DNA from: Streptomyces bicolor
Lineage (GTDB): Bacteria; Actinomycetota; Actinomycetes; Streptomycetales; Streptomycetaceae
Assembly (NCBI RefSeq): GCF_000719285.1
Contig: NZ_JOFS01000041.1
Location: 1 to 59,379, forward strand
DNA length: 59,379 nucleotides
Direction of reading: 5' to 3'
Position numbers and translations under genes: made by a program
Shown here: positions 25,701 through 34,185 of the stretch, in pieces
How positions within the stretch are numbered: the first letter of the stretch is position 1
Layout of the letters: the number at the start of each line of letters is the position of its first letter
Notes under the pieces: generated by a model
What the model saw: only the letters and a program-made list of their open reading frames with translations
Told to the model about the DNA's origin: nothing
The model's database searches: none

Positions 25701-25927
25701 GCAAGGGCGACGGCACCTTCGCCGCCCGCGCGAAGCTGTTCACCAACTGGGGCGGCAACTACAACGTCGTCGTCGGCATCGGCGACATCACCGACGACGG
25801 CAAGGCCGACATCGTCTCCCGCGACACCAGCGGCAACGTCTGGCGCAACAGCGGCGACGGGAAGGGGTCGTTCGGCTCGCGGGCACAGATCGCGAGCGGA
25901 TGGAGCGGCTACAAGTCCTTGAGCTGA
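22712..25927 (+). CDS. Large secreted FG-GAP/VCBS-repeat protein
   Basis: 1071 residues. Signal peptide at about 1-44 (basic start, LVSALTVAVAAGSITLF, Ala-rich cleavage region). Residues 50 to about 700 are a beta-rich region that may form a propeller. Around 720-810 is an FlgD-like Ig segment (SPRPVTSW-type core, DWDGRAADGSLFPNGRFTW). The last 200 residues carry four FG-GAP/VCBS units with calcium-loop signatures (DLSGDRCNDVLVR, DISGDGRPDLIAR, DITGDGRPDLLAQ, DITDDGKADIVSR). Such proteins are exported and may bind calcium or polysaccharide; the substrate is unknown. GTG 22712 follows a strong GGGGAGGG site. Preceded by an 18-bp palindrome and followed by a terminator. Confidence 0.9.
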   Translation: MGRHALRRGGRAALVSALTVAVAAGSITLFSGTGDGGGSAQAAISTTAATAGAATGTAELGFDDPRNETRRSDRLLSAGETGFLHRQAGTAGLLWTDYDDGTTVTVQGPFGVYKPTTTSCWDIAVRCPSGMYGQGTDTVALPDRTYTEPVSLWRPDGSALQTVDLGSTDYVGTYGSTVVGVDREGVYNGESFDGTRLFLFDLVDGKVRQRPVTGYPSERHWWSDNSRTGDDTGMIFAYPIPDAVGGIASYSVGYLDFATAQFTTVFTDLPTKPELVLTDDRIGWYTVSGGLHLKPRADLTAEETVPVAAGFAGSGYPTLVGDWLMITTDSRVYAVSLTNGTNKTLLTRSYGTPLATPDGSALVTGGTDAADWWIQRVSIGTDGTPQLQKLYKVAPYENPKTGLALSRGSLRIAEENPGSSMDTTSLRTLTTNGGTELTASAATDGSSIMPVCPYPGADCSAMWGNYTGKPRDAYLETFDDSNEGGTGLNNVDRVARTGDGSGVPDLEFGTRDGGIVDVSDDYAVYNSGGDTAMQYVGQFGWGQQLKRSVRAAALNGSTLWSATATSGQLTSYSLATDKTLATVTVPGLGCVPSELQAAGRWVYWACGTGSAGVYDTQAATSRPVTPGDVLLGDGFTVRHDHDADQLVLTEAATGTTRVIASGLPDSGLAVDRRYRWAVDEYTGLVAWFDAYEQTHVATTGVTPSAVTAFESEATYYVSPTVPFTGRWLPSRPVTSWSLTFTSVQSGANGKATRTVTGGASPAWISADWDGRAADGSLFPNGRFTWTLKATGLGTSTPVTLTGGEGRLTGGAPVRRDFTSPDGPDGRGDLLTLNSSGGLTFHSGTGTGKVNAKYTGTGWATGITAVPFGDLSGDRCNDVLVRYSSGALRLYKPGCGKAVTPSTSYTTLASSGWTQYNALTSPGDISGDGRPDLIARQASTGTVYLYKGTSTGKLAARVKLYDNWKGYKKIVGVGDITGDGRPDLLAQDTANTLWRYNGKGDGTFAARAKLFTNWGGNYNVVVGIGDITDDGKADIVSRDTSGNVWRNSGDGKGSFGSRAQIASGWSGYKSLS

Positions 25928-25946
25928 CAGGCTCGGTGAAGCGAAA

Positions 25947-25973
25947 GGGGGGCGGTCCTTCGGGGCCGCCCCC
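25947..25973 (+). terminator. Terminator after FG-GAP gene
   Basis: GGGGGGCGGTCC and GGGCCGCCCCC pair across a TTCG tetraloop, 19 bases after the stop codon. Confidence 0.8.
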
Positions 25974-26040
25974 ACCACGCCGCACACAGAGCGCTGTAAG
26001 CAACATGGGTATGGGCTGTGGCTACCTGTGAAAGCTGAAA

Positions 26041-26070
26041 GGGCCCGGAACCGTGATCGGTTCCGGGCCC
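26041..26070 (-). terminator. Terminator of aspS
   Basis: GGGCCCGGAACC and GGTTCCGGGCCC form a perfect 12-bp stem with a 6-base loop. On the minus strand it is 22 bases after the aspS stop codon and followed by TTTC. Confidence 0.88.
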
Positions 26071-26092
26071 TTCCTCGACTGCCTGCTGCCGC

Positions 26093-27856
26093 CTACTTCG
26101 GCTGCGGCTTGCGCACCGACAGGTGCAGCTCCTTCAGCCGCGCCTCCTCCAGCTCCGTCGGCGCGCCCATCATCAGGTCCTGGGCGTTGCCGTTGAGCGG
26201 GAAGGCGATGGTCTCGCGGATGTTCGGCTCGTCGGCGAGCAGCATGACGATGCGGTCGACGCCGGGCGCGATGCCGCCGTGCGGCGGGGCGCCGAAGCGG
26301 AAGGCGCGCAGCATGCCGGCGAACTTCTCCTCGACGGTCTCACGGTCGTAGCCCGCGATCTCGAAGGCCTTGAGCATGATCTCCGGCTCGTGGTTCCGGA
26401 TCGCGCCGGAGGACAGCTCGACGCCGTTGCAGACGATGTCGTACTGCCAGCCCAGGATGTCCAGCGGGTCCTGGGTCTCAAGGGCCTCGAGACCGCCCTG
26501 CGGCATGGAGAACGGGTTGTGCGAGAAGTCGATCGCGCCGGTCTCCTCGTCCTTCTCGTACATCGGGAAGTCGACGATCCAGCAGAACCGGAAGACGCCC
26601 TCCTCGAAGTGCCCGGCCCGCTTGGCGGCCTCGACCCGCACCGCGCCCATGATCTTCGAGACCTCGTCGAACTCGCCCGCGCCGAAGAACACGGCGTGAC
26701 CGGCCTCCAGGCCGAGGCGCTCGGTGAGGACCTTGACGTTCTCCTCGGTGAGGAACTTGGCGATCGGGCCGGTGAGGGAACCGTCCTCGGCCACACGCAC
26801 CCAGGCCAGGCCCTTCGCGCCCTGCGAGACCGCGAAGTCACCGAGCTGGTCGAAGAACTTCCGAGGCTGAGCGGAGACGTCCGGCACCGGCAGCGCGCGC
26901 ACGTGCTTGCCGGCGAACGCCTTGAACTCCGAGCCCTCGAACACGTCGGTGATGTCGACGAGCTCCAGCTGGGCACGCAGGTCCGGCTTGTCGGAGCCGT
27001 ACTTCAGCATCGCCTCGCGGAACGGGATCCGCGGGAACGGGGACGTCACGTGACGGCCGTTGCCGAACTCCTCGAACAGCTCGGTCATCAGCTTCTCGAC
27101 CGGCTGGAAGACGTCCTCCTGCTCGACGAAGCTCATCTCGATGTCGAGCTGGTAGAACTCGCCCGGCGAGCGGTCGGCACGCGCGTCCTCGTCACGGAAG
27201 CAGGGCGCGATCTGGAAGTAGCGGTCGAAGCCGGAGATCATCAGCAGCTGCTTGAACTGCTGCGGGGCCTGCGGCAGGGCGTAGAACTTGCCCGGGTTGA
27301 GTCGGGAGGGGACGACGAAGTCGCGGGCGCCCTCGGGGGAGGTCGCGGACAGGATCGGCGTCGCCATCTCGTTGAAGCCCAGCGCCGTCATCTTGTGGCG
27401 GATCGCCGAGATGACCGACGTACGCAGCAGGATGTTCTTGTGCATGCGCTCGCGGCGCAGGTCCAGGAAGCGGTACTCCAGGCGCCGCTCCTCGTTGACC
27501 CCGTCCTCGGTGTTGATCGTGAACGGCAGCGGGGCGGCGGCGCCGAGCAGCTCGACCTCGCCGACCTCGACCTCGACCTCGCCGGTGGGCAGGTCGGGGT
27601 TGATGTTCTCGGTGCCGCGGGAGACGACCTTGCCGTCGATACGGACGGTCGACTCCTTGGAGAGCTTGTCCAGGGCCTCGTACGCGGGCGTGCCGGGACG
27701 GGCGACGAGCTGCGTGATGCCGTAGTGATCGCGCAGATCGATGAAGAGGATGCCGCCCAGGTCGCGCCGATTGTGCAGCCAGCCACTCAGCCGGACGTCG
27801 GTGCCGACGTCAGAGGAGCGGAGCTCGCCGCAGGTGTGGGACCTGTACCGATGCAT
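26093..27856 (-). CDS. aspS: Aspartyl-tRNA synthetase
   Basis: 587 residues, class II synthetase. N-terminal OB-fold anticodon-binding domain (about 1-110, [19 protein letters not shown]), then the catalytic core with motif 2 ([21 protein letters not shown]), an inserted bacterial GAD domain (about 300-420) and motif 3 near the C terminus ([27 protein letters not shown]). Charges tRNA-Asp; in organisms with GatCAB the enzyme may also charge tRNA-Asn, but this cannot be decided from sequence alone. Start at ATG 27856 with a terminator at the end. A parS site lies 35 bases upstream of its start. Confidence 0.97.
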   Translation of the reverse strand: MHRYRSHTCGELRSSDVGTDVRLSGWLHNRRDLGGILFIDLRDHYGITQLVARPGTPAYEALDKLSKESTVRIDGKVVSRGTENINPDLPTGEVEVEVGEVELLGAAAPLPFTINTEDGVNEERRLEYRFLDLRRERMHKNILLRTSVISAIRHKMTALGFNEMATPILSATSPEGARDFVVPSRLNPGKFYALPQAPQQFKQLLMISGFDRYFQIAPCFRDEDARADRSPGEFYQLDIEMSFVEQEDVFQPVEKLMTELFEEFGNGRHVTSPFPRIPFREAMLKYGSDKPDLRAQLELVDITDVFEGSEFKAFAGKHVRALPVPDVSAQPRKFFDQLGDFAVSQGAKGLAWVRVAEDGSLTGPIAKFLTEENVKVLTERLGLEAGHAVFFGAGEFDEVSKIMGAVRVEAAKRAGHFEEGVFRFCWIVDFPMYEKDEETGAIDFSHNPFSMPQGGLEALETQDPLDILGWQYDIVCNGVELSSGAIRNHEPEIMLKAFEIAGYDRETVEEKFAGMLRAFRFGAPPHGGIAPGVDRIVMLLADEPNIRETIAFPLNGNAQDLMMGAPTELEEARLKELHLSVRKPQPK

Positions 27857-27890
27857 CGTCGTTCATCCAGTCTTCGCGGATCGGGGGGCT

Positions 27891-27905
27891 TGTTTCACGT
27901 GAAAC
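27891..27905. other. parS site (ParB binding)
   Basis: TGTTTCACGTGAAAC contains the full 14-bp core GTTTCACGTGAAAC, identical to the bacterial parS palindrome used by Streptomyces ParB; the outermost base pair is T/T instead of T/A. It is in the leader upstream of aspS and is flanked by GGGGGG and CCCCCC, which extend the symmetry. parS copies cluster around oriC in Streptomyces, so this supports an origin-proximal location. Confidence 0.93.
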
Positions 27906-28036
27906 TCCCCCCAAGCCTACCGGGGACCCCAAGATCGCCTCCCCACCATTTCCCCGCGCCCCTTGACCCTCTCCCGACCAGATGCCCCATACAGCTTCGG
28001 TGGCAGTGTGCGATCACCTGTTCTTAAAGTAGGGCA

Positions 28037-30217
28037 ATGCGCACTGGTGAGCCCCTGCCCACCGTGGGGGAGGTTCTCGCCGCCCTCGCGACCGGACTGT
28101 GGCACTGGAACACCGCCACGGGACTCGTCACGGTCGACGCGGAGGCGGCACGACTGCTGGGGCTGCCCGCCGAGCGGGCCACCCTCAGCCAGGCGCAGGT
28201 GCGCGCCCGGCTGCACCCGGTCGACTGGAACGAGATCAGCGGAGTGATCCAGCTGGCCGTCGCCGAGGGCACGCTCGGCGAGGTGCGGGTGCGGATCATG
28301 GACGGGCAGGGCCGGGTCATCCGGGTCGGCCGCAGCCGCTTCCACGCCTCCTTCGACCGCGAGAAACGGTCCTACGAGGTGACCGGCTCCCTCCAGGAGG
28401 TCACCGAACCGGCACCGGGCACCTCCGCGGGGCGTACGGCGGTCACCGGTGACTGGCGGCGCTCGCGGGAGGCGTTCCTGCTGGACGCCGGCCGGGCGCT
28501 GGCCGAGGCGCGCTCGACGGCGGAGGTGCTGCGGGTCGCGGCCGGTCTGTCGATGCCGGGTTTCTCACCGGACGGGCTCGCGGTGTTCGGGGTGACCGGC
28601 GATCGCCTGACGATCATCGGCCACCACGGCCATGAGCCCGGCGACGAGGACCCGTTCACGCACATGGCCCTGGACACGGACTACCCGGCCGCGGAGGTCG
28701 TCCGCACCGGCCGTGCCGTCTACCTCTCCTCCCCCGAGAGGTACAAGGAGCGCTATCCGGCCACCTGGCCCCTCGCGGCGCACTTCAAGCGGCAGTCCTG
28801 GGCGTTCCTGCCGCTGACCGTGGCCGGCCGCACGATGGGCGCCTGGATGGCGGCGTTCACCTATCCGGTCGCCTTCACACCCGACGAGCGGTCCGTGCTG
28901 ACGACGGTCGCCCGCATGCTCGCCCAGGCCCTTTCCCGCGCCGAGGCCGCCGAGTCCGCGCGGGAGCTGACGGACGGCCTCCAGCGCTCGATGCTGCCCA
29001 AGCTGGGCCCCGAGATACCGGGCATGAGCGTCGCCGCCCGCTATGTCCCGACCGGCGGCGGGCTCCAGGTCGGCGGCGACTGGTACGACATGATCCCGCT
29101 GCCCAACGGCCGCTTCGCCCTGGTCATCGGCGACGTCCAGGGCCATGACGTGCGGGCGGCGGGCCTGATGGGCCAGCTCCGTATCGCCCTGCGCGCCTAC
29201 GCCTCCGAGGGCCACCGCCCCGACGCCGTACTCTCCCGCGCCTCCCGCTTCCTGCACGGCATGACGTTCGGCTCCCTCGACGAGGACCCGTCCGACCTGC
29301 GCTTCGCGACCTGTCTGTACGTCGAGGTGGACCCCACGACCGGCCTGCTGGACATCGCCCGCGCCGGCCATCCGGACCCGGCGATCCGTATGAGCGACGG
29401 CACGGTGCTCGCCCGCCCGACGGCCGGCGGTCTCCCCCTGGGCATCGACCCGGACGCCGACTACCCGACGACCAGGATCACCCTGGAACCCGGCGAGACC
29501 ATGCTGATCTGCACGGACGGCCTGATCGAGACCGGCGGCCACGACCTGGAGACCGGCTGGAAGCGCATCCGCACGATCCTGGAGGAGCACGACGGTGACC
29601 TGGAGGCGCTCGCCGACGGCCTCGTCCAGGCCGTCCACGGACCGTCCTCCCACCACACCACCGGCCCGCTCGCCGACCGGCGTGAGGACGACATAGCGGT
29701 GCTGCTGCTGCGCCGGCAGGGGGAGGGCTGCGGCTGCGGCGACACCCTCGTCGTCCCGCCGACGATCCGGCGCACCATGCTGTCGGTGGCGCAGGCCGAG
29801 CCGGAGCGGGTCGCGGCGGCCCGTCAGCAGCTGCGGGAGCTGCTGCACGACTGGGCCTCCGAGGACCAGGTCGACTCGGCGGTCCTGCTCCTCTCCGAGA
29901 CGCTCACCAACGTCCTCGTCCACACCGACGCGGACGCCCTGCTCCTCGCCGAGGTCCGGGGCGATCCGGGGGACCGCCGGCTGCGCGTCGAGGTCACGGA
30001 CACCAGCGACGACCTGCCGCACAAGCGCCGGCCCGGGGAACTGGCGTCGTCCGGGCGGGGGTTGATGCTGATCGAGCTGCTCGCACACGGGTGGGGCGTG
30101 GATCCGCGGGGCGAGGGCAAGAGCACGTGGTTCGAGCTCTACGAGTCCAAGGGCGCGGACGGCGGCGTGGACGGCTCGGAGGGCTCCGGCGACTCGGGGG
30201 GTTCCGGGCTTCCGTAG
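28037..30217 (+). CDS. PAS-GAF-PP2C phosphatase with ATPase domain (SpoIIE type)
   Basis: 726 residues. PAS-like sensor at about 10-115 (GLWHWNTATGLVTVDAEAARLLGL), GAF-like region at about 145-300, a SpoIIE/PP2C phosphatase at about 325-555 (GGDWYDMIPL, IGDVQGHDVRAAG, CTDGLIETGG, REDDIAVLLL) and a C-terminal histidine-kinase-like ATPase at about 600-700 (LLLSETLTNVLVHT, GRGLMLIELLAHGWG). Such multi-domain proteins of Streptomyces can act as phosphatase and anti-sigma kinase in one chain. AGGG precedes ATG 28037. The final 79 bases, a Gly/Ser tail, overlap the convergent AI-2E family gene. Confidence 0.92.
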   Translation: MRTGEPLPTVGEVLAALATGLWHWNTATGLVTVDAEAARLLGLPAERATLSQAQVRARLHPVDWNEISGVIQLAVAEGTLGEVRVRIMDGQGRVIRVGRSRFHASFDREKRSYEVTGSLQEVTEPAPGTSAGRTAVTGDWRRSREAFLLDAGRALAEARSTAEVLRVAAGLSMPGFSPDGLAVFGVTGDRLTIIGHHGHEPGDEDPFTHMALDTDYPAAEVVRTGRAVYLSSPERYKERYPATWPLAAHFKRQSWAFLPLTVAGRTMGAWMAAFTYPVAFTPDERSVLTTVARMLAQALSRAEAAESARELTDGLQRSMLPKLGPEIPGMSVAARYVPTGGGLQVGGDWYDMIPLPNGRFALVIGDVQGHDVRAAGLMGQLRIALRAYASEGHRPDAVLSRASRFLHGMTFGSLDEDPSDLRFATCLYVEVDPTTGLLDIARAGHPDPAIRMSDGTVLARPTAGGLPLGIDPDADYPTTRITLEPGETMLICTDGLIETGGHDLETGWKRIRTILEEHDGDLEALADGLVQAVHGPSSHHTTGPLADRREDDIAVLLLRRQGEGCGCGDTLVVPPTIRRTMLSVAQAEPERVAAARQQLRELLHDWASEDQVDSAVLLLSETLTNVLVHTDADALLLAEVRGDPGDRRLRVEVTDTSDDLPHKRRPGELASSGRGLMLIELLAHGWGVDPRGEGKSTWFELYESKGADGGVDGSEGSGDSGGSGLP

Positions 30218-31245
30218 AGCTCGCGCAGTTCGTGTACGACGCCGGTGGCGGCGGCGGTGAGCGGTACGGCGAGCAGCATGCCGAGGACGCCGGCCACCGA
30301 GGCCCCCGCGGTGATCGTCACCATGACGACGGCCGGGTGCATCTGCACCGTCCGGCTCTGGATCATGGGCTGCAGGACATGCCCTTCCAGGACCTGCACG
30401 GCGAGCACGACTCCCAACACCCACAGCGCGATGACGAACCCCCGGTCGGCGAGCGCGACCAGCACAGCGACCGCCCCCGAGATGAAGGCGCCGAGATAGG
30501 GGATGTAGGCCCCGACGAAGACGAGCGCACCGAGCCCGACCGCACCCGGCACGTCGAGCACGAGCAGCCCTACGGTGATGCAGACGGCGTCGATGAAGGC
30601 GATGAAGGTGGTCCCCCGCATGAACCCCTCCACCGCATGGAAGGCACGCCGGGCCATGGCCTCCACGACGTCCCCGCTGTGGCCCGGGACGACGGACCGC
30701 AGGACGCCGGGGGCCCGATGGGAGTCCCGCAGGAAGAAGAACACCAGCAGCAGCGCGAGCACCGCCATGGCGACGGCCTCGCCTACGACGCTCACCCCGC
30801 TGATGACTCCCGAGGCGGCCGTCCCGCCGAACTTGGTCAGCAGCTCCTTGGAATTGGACGCGAGGTCGTCCAACGAGGTCCCGGCGGCCCCGAAGTGATC
30901 GGCGAGGTCCTGGCCGGCCTGCCTGAGCGAATCGACGATCTGGTCGCCGGTCTCGACGATCGCGGCGACGACGATGTACACGGCCCCACCGACGACGGCC
31001 ACGACGGCGACGCAGGTGAGCCCGGCGGCCACCGACCGATTGACCTTGGCCTTCACCAGCCGCCGGTGCAGCGGCCTGAGCAGACCCGTCCCGAGCAGCG
31101 CCAGCAGCACGGGCACCACAGCCGTACGGAACTCCACGGTCAGCCGGATCGCGACGTAGACGACCCCGGCGACCAGCAGCATGACGACACACCAGGCGGC
31201 GAGCCGCCGGACGGGGTCGGGGAGCAGCGGGGTGGGGGCCGGCAC
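30139..31245 (-). CDS. AI-2E-family membrane permease
   Basis: 368 residues with about eight hydrophobic segments and the AI-2E exporter/PerM-family pattern (RDSHRAPGVLRSVVPGHSGDVVEAM, VFVGAYIPYLGAFISG, VLEGHVLQPMIQSRTVQMHP). Family members have been linked to export of autoinducer-2, to Na+/H+ antiport or to sporulation, so the substrate is open. GTG 31245 is the start, preceded by GGAAGC. The C terminus is a Pro/Ser/Glu tail that overlaps the 3' end of the convergent phosphatase gene (30139-30217). Confidence 0.9.
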   Translation of the reverse strand: MPAPTPLLPDPVRRLAAWCVVMLLVAGVVYVAIRLTVEFRTAVVPVLLALLGTGLLRPLHRRLVKAKVNRSVAAGLTCVAVVAVVGGAVYIVVAAIVETGDQIVDSLRQAGQDLADHFGAAGTSLDDLASNSKELLTKFGGTAASGVISGVSVVGEAVAMAVLALLLVFFFLRDSHRAPGVLRSVVPGHSGDVVEAMARRAFHAVEGFMRGTTFIAFIDAVCITVGLLVLDVPGAVGLGALVFVGAYIPYLGAFISGAVAVLVALADRGFVIALWVLGVVLAVQVLEGHVLQPMIQSRTVQMHPAVVMVTITAGASVAGVLGMLLAVPLTAAATGVVHELRELYGSPEPPESPEPSEPSTPPSAPLDS

Positions 31246-31318
31246 GCTTCCAGCTGATCATGAGCGCGGCGGTGTTGTCGTGCGCGGGCGGACCGGGTGG
31301 GTGACGAGGAGACGAAAA

Positions 31319-31353
31319 GGCCGGAGCCGCACACCAGGGGTGCGGCTCCGGCC
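31319..31353 (-). terminator. Terminator of pirin gene
   Basis: GGCCGGAGCCGCA and TGCGGCTCCGGCC form a 13-bp perfect stem with a 9-base loop; on the minus strand it follows the pirin stop codon and is followed by TTTTCG. Confidence 0.85.
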
Positions 31354-31376
31354 TAGGCCCTGTCGTACTGCCCGGA

Positions 31377-32357
31377 TCAGGCCTCGGACGGCCCGCTCTC
31401 GCTCATTCCGTGCACCGCGGGGATCGTCCCCAGCCGGCCCTTCTGGAAGTCCTCGAAGGCCTGCTGGAGTTCTTCGCGCGTGTTCATCACGAAGGGGCCG
31501 TAGTGAGCCATCGGTTCGCGGATCGGCCGGCCGCCCAGCAGGACGACCTCCAGGTCCGGCGTGTGGGAGTCCTGCTTCTCGTCCGCACGGACCGTCAGCG
31601 AACCGCCCTCGCCGAAGACCGCGGTCTGGCCGAGGTGGATCGGGCGGCGCTCGGCGCCCACCGCGCCCCGCCCCGCGAGGACGTAGGCGAGGCCGTTGAA
31701 GTCCTCGCGCCACGGCAGGGTGATCTCCGCGCCCGGCGCGAGGGTCGCGTGGATCATCGTGATCGGGGTGTGGGTGACGCCGGGTCCCTGGTGGCCGTCC
31801 AGCTCGCCCGCGATGACACGCAGGAGCGCGCCGCCGTCGGGGGAGGTGAGCAGCTGGACGCTGCCGCCGCGGATGTCCTGGTAGCGGGGCGCCATCATCT
31901 TGTCGCCGGCCGGGAGGTTCACCCACAGCTGCAGGCCGTGGAAGAGACCGCCGGACATGACCAGCGACTCCGGCGGCGCCTCGATGTGCAGGAGGCCCGA
32001 ACCGGCTGTCATCCACTGCGTGTCGCCGTTGGTGATGGTGCCGCCACCGCCGTTGGAGTCCTGGTGGTCGAAGATCCCGTCGATGATGTAGGTGACGGTC
32101 TCGAAGCCGCGGTGCGGGTGCCACGGGGTGCCCTTGGGCTCGCCCGGCGCGTAATCCACCTCGCCCATCTGGTCCATCATGATGAACGGGTCCAGGTAGC
32201 GGTAGTTGATCCCGGCGAACGCACGGCGCACCGGGAAGCCCTCACCCTCGAAACCGCTCGGCGCGGTCGTGACGGCGAGCACGGGACGGGCCACGGCCTC
32301 CGCGGGCGCGGCGACACGGGGCAGCGTCAGCGGGTTCTCGACGGTCACTGCAGGCAT
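31377..32357 (-). CDS. Pirin-family protein
   Basis: 326 residues, bicupin fold. The N-terminal cupin contains the metal site block GTPWHPHRGFETVTYIIDG and the later GLLHIEAPPE, giving the three His and one Glu of pirins. Pirins act as quercetin dioxygenases or redox-sensing cofactors; the activity here is not known. AAGGAGG at good spacing before ATG 32357 makes the start certain. A palindrome at 32385-32400 lies in the promoter. Well-separated from neighbours by terminators on both sides. Confidence 0.93.
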   Translation of the reverse strand: MPAVTVENPLTLPRVAAPAEAVARPVLAVTTAPSGFEGEGFPVRRAFAGINYRYLDPFIMMDQMGEVDYAPGEPKGTPWHPHRGFETVTYIIDGIFDHQDSNGGGGTITNGDTQWMTAGSGLLHIEAPPESLVMSGGLFHGLQLWVNLPAGDKMMAPRYQDIRGGSVQLLTSPDGGALLRVIAGELDGHQGPGVTHTPITMIHATLAPGAEITLPWREDFNGLAYVLAGRGAVGAERRPIHLGQTAVFGEGGSLTVRADEKQDSHTPDLEVVLLGGRPIREPMAHYGPFVMNTREELQQAFEDFQKGRLGTIPAVHGMSESGPSEA

Positions 32358-32384
32358 GTCGGTACCTCCTTGTGCGGCCAGTTT

Positions 32385-32400
32385 AGTTGAGCGTTGAACT
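32385..32400. promoter_or_regulatory. Imperfect palindrome upstream of pirin gene
   Basis: AGTTGA-GCGT-TGAACT (5 of 6 arm pairs match) lies 28-43 bases upstream of the pirin start, in a region AT-rich for this genome. It is in promoter position and resembles a repressor operator of the MarR or TetR kind; no regulator gene is adjacent. Confidence 0.45.
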
Positions 32401-32454
32401 TTCTGCCACCTCTAACGGGAAAAGCCGGGCTGCCATTCCCTCCGGGCACGACCG

Positions 32455-32485
32455 AAGGCCGGCACCCGGGGCGGGCGCCGGCCTT
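32455..32485 (-). terminator. Terminator of MFS gene
   Basis: AAGGCCGGC and GCCGGCCTT form a 9-bp stem across a 13-base GC-rich loop, 64 bases beyond the stop codon of the minus-strand transporter. Confidence 0.6.
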
Positions 32486-32548
32486 CGTCACGAGGACCCG
32501 GTGCTTCGGCGGCGGCTCAGTGTGTCAGCAAGAGCCGGGACGGTGGGG

Positions 32549-34018
32549 TCAGACAGCTGGTTCGGGCTGCTTCTCGCGGGTGCTGTCCGCCTCAGCGGTC
32601 CCGTCGGCATCACCGGCACCCTCCGCCTCCTCCCGCGGCTTCCTCCGGTCGTCCCGCGTCACCAGCGTCGCCAGCAGCGCCGCGGCCGCGACCCCGATCG
32701 CGCTGACCGTGAAGGTGGTGGACATCGAGGCGGTGAAGGCCTCGCGGGCCACCGCGACCAGCCCGGCGTCGCCACCGGCCACCGCCCCGGCGATCGAGTG
32801 CCTCGCCTCGTCCGGCACACCCTCGGGCATCCGGTCCGCGAAGCCGCTCGACAGCAGCGAGCCCAGGATCGCGATGCCCAGCGCCGTACCGGCCTGCTGG
32901 ATGGTGTCGTTCAGGGCCGAGCCGACGCCCGCCTTGTCCTCGGGGATGGTGCCCATCAGGGCGCCGACCGCGGCCGGCATCGCGAGACCCGCGCCGAGCC
33001 CGAGCAGCCCGAGCGCCACCGCCGGGACCGTGAAGCCGGAGTCCGCCGAGACCGTGGCCAGCAGGGCGAAGCAGGCCACCATCACCAGCATCCCCGCGAG
33101 GATCACCCACCGGTTGCCGTACTTCGCGGCGAGCTTGACGCCCACGCCGTTGCCGACGAGGGCCGTGATCGCCAGCGGCAGGAAGGCGAGGCCCGCCTTG
33201 ACCGGCGAGTAGCCGAGCACGAACTGCAGGTACTGGGTGAGGACCAGCAGCAGACCGCCGTTGCCGATCTGCACGAGGGCCAGGGAGAGCGAACCGCCGC
33301 TGAAGTTGCGGTGCTTGAACAGGACCAGCGGGACCATGGGGGACTTGGTGACGTTCTCCCAGATCACGAAGCCGGCCAGGGACACGACGGCCACGGGCAG
33401 GGCGACGGTCCACACGCCGTTCTGCGGGAGCTCGATGATCCACCAGACCAGGGCCGTCATCCCGGCCGCCGACAGCACCGCGCCCAGCGGGTCGGCCTTC
33501 TGCCAGGGCGCCCTGGACTCCGGCATCAGCGTCAGACCGGCGACGATCGCGAGCGCCACGATCGGGACGTTGATGAAGAAGATCGACTGCCACGAGAAGT
33601 GGTCGATCAGGACACCGCCCAGGACCGGGCTGCCGACCAGGCCGAGCATCGACACCGAGCTCCAGGCCGCCATCGCCTTGCCGCGCTCCTCCTCGTCGAA
33701 GACGGTGATGAGGATCGACAGGGTGGACGGCATGATCAGCGCCCCGCCGACGCCCATCGCGACGCGTACGGCGATCACCTCACCTGGATTCGTGCACCAG
33801 GTCGCGGCGAGTGAGGCCGCCCCGAAGAGCAGGAGCCCGATCAGCATCACCTTCCGGCGCCCGAACCGGTCACCGAGGCTGCCGGAGGTGAGCAGGAGAC
33901 CCGCGAACACCAGGATGTAGGAGTCCAGGATCCACTGGGTCTCCTGGGCACTCGCCCCGATCTCCCCGGTCATCACGGGCACCGCGACGGTCAGCGCCAT
34001 GCTGTCGACGACCAGCAC
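32549..34018 (-). pseudogene. 5'-truncated MFS drug-efflux transporter (DHA2, 14-TM type)
   Basis: The minus strand encodes 489 residues of a DHA2/QacA-like efflux protein: ETQWILDSYILVFAGLLL, GSLGDRFGRRKVMLIG, GVGGALIMPSTLSIL, SPVLGGVLIDHFSWQSIFFINVP, and helices to near the C-terminal polar tail. However, the frame begins inside what should be TM1 (LVVDSMALTVAVPVM), 12 codons after an in-frame stop, with no ATG, no ribosome binding site and no room for the usual 20-30 leading residues. The bases just upstream look like the tail of another gene on the opposite strand. I interpret this as a deletion of the gene start. A GTG at 34018 could still be used, so activity is not ruled out. Confidence 0.6.
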
Positions 34019-34020
34019 CA

Positions 34021-34074
34021 GCGGACATCGTGCTGGACGGACTGACCCTGCGCCTCAAAGCAACGGCATCCTGA
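34021..34074 (+). pseudogene. Probable 3' remnant of a TetR-family regulator
   Basis: In frame with a stop codon at 34072-34074 the plus strand reads ADIVLDGLTLRLKATAS, which resembles the last helix of TetR regulators. Upstream of 34021 the frame runs antisense through the truncated MFS gene. A TetR gene next to a DHA2 exporter is a common arrangement. This is inference from 17 residues. Confidence 0.4.
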
Positions 34075-34082
34075 ACGCCCTT

Positions 34083-34180
34083 GGGGGCGCGGGGCCCTAT
34101 CAATATGCGGCTCCGCCGCGTGGGCGCGACCAGCCACAACGAACCCGCAGCCGCCGAACAACCCGGCGCGGCACCCCGCA
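34083..34180. repeat. Dispersed intergenic repeat, copy 2
   Basis: Starts GGGGGCGCGGGGC and includes GGGCGCGACCAGCCACAACG and CCCGCAGCCGCCGAAC. It shares its beginning and the CGCGAxCAxCCAC..GACAACCCGCAGCCGC-like core with the block at 9902-10025. It lies between the truncated MFS gene and the SseB gene and has no coding character. Confidence 0.5.
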
Positions 34181-34185
34181 AGGCG

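Noticed and set aside
22616..25987. Minus-strand open frame of 1123 codons opposite the FG-GAP gene
   Set aside because: Ala/Gly/Arg/Val-rich shadow, without domains; the plus-strand gene has a signal peptide, RBS and FG-GAP motifs.
27044..27053. GTCACGTGAC palindrome inside aspS
   Set aside because: Shares CACGTG with parS but lacks the GTTTC/GAAAC arms, and lies within coding sequence.
28565..31261. Minus-strand open frame of 898 codons
   Set aside because: Runs antisense to the PP2C gene and across another frame of the AI-2E gene; Arg/Gly/Pro-rich and without motifs.
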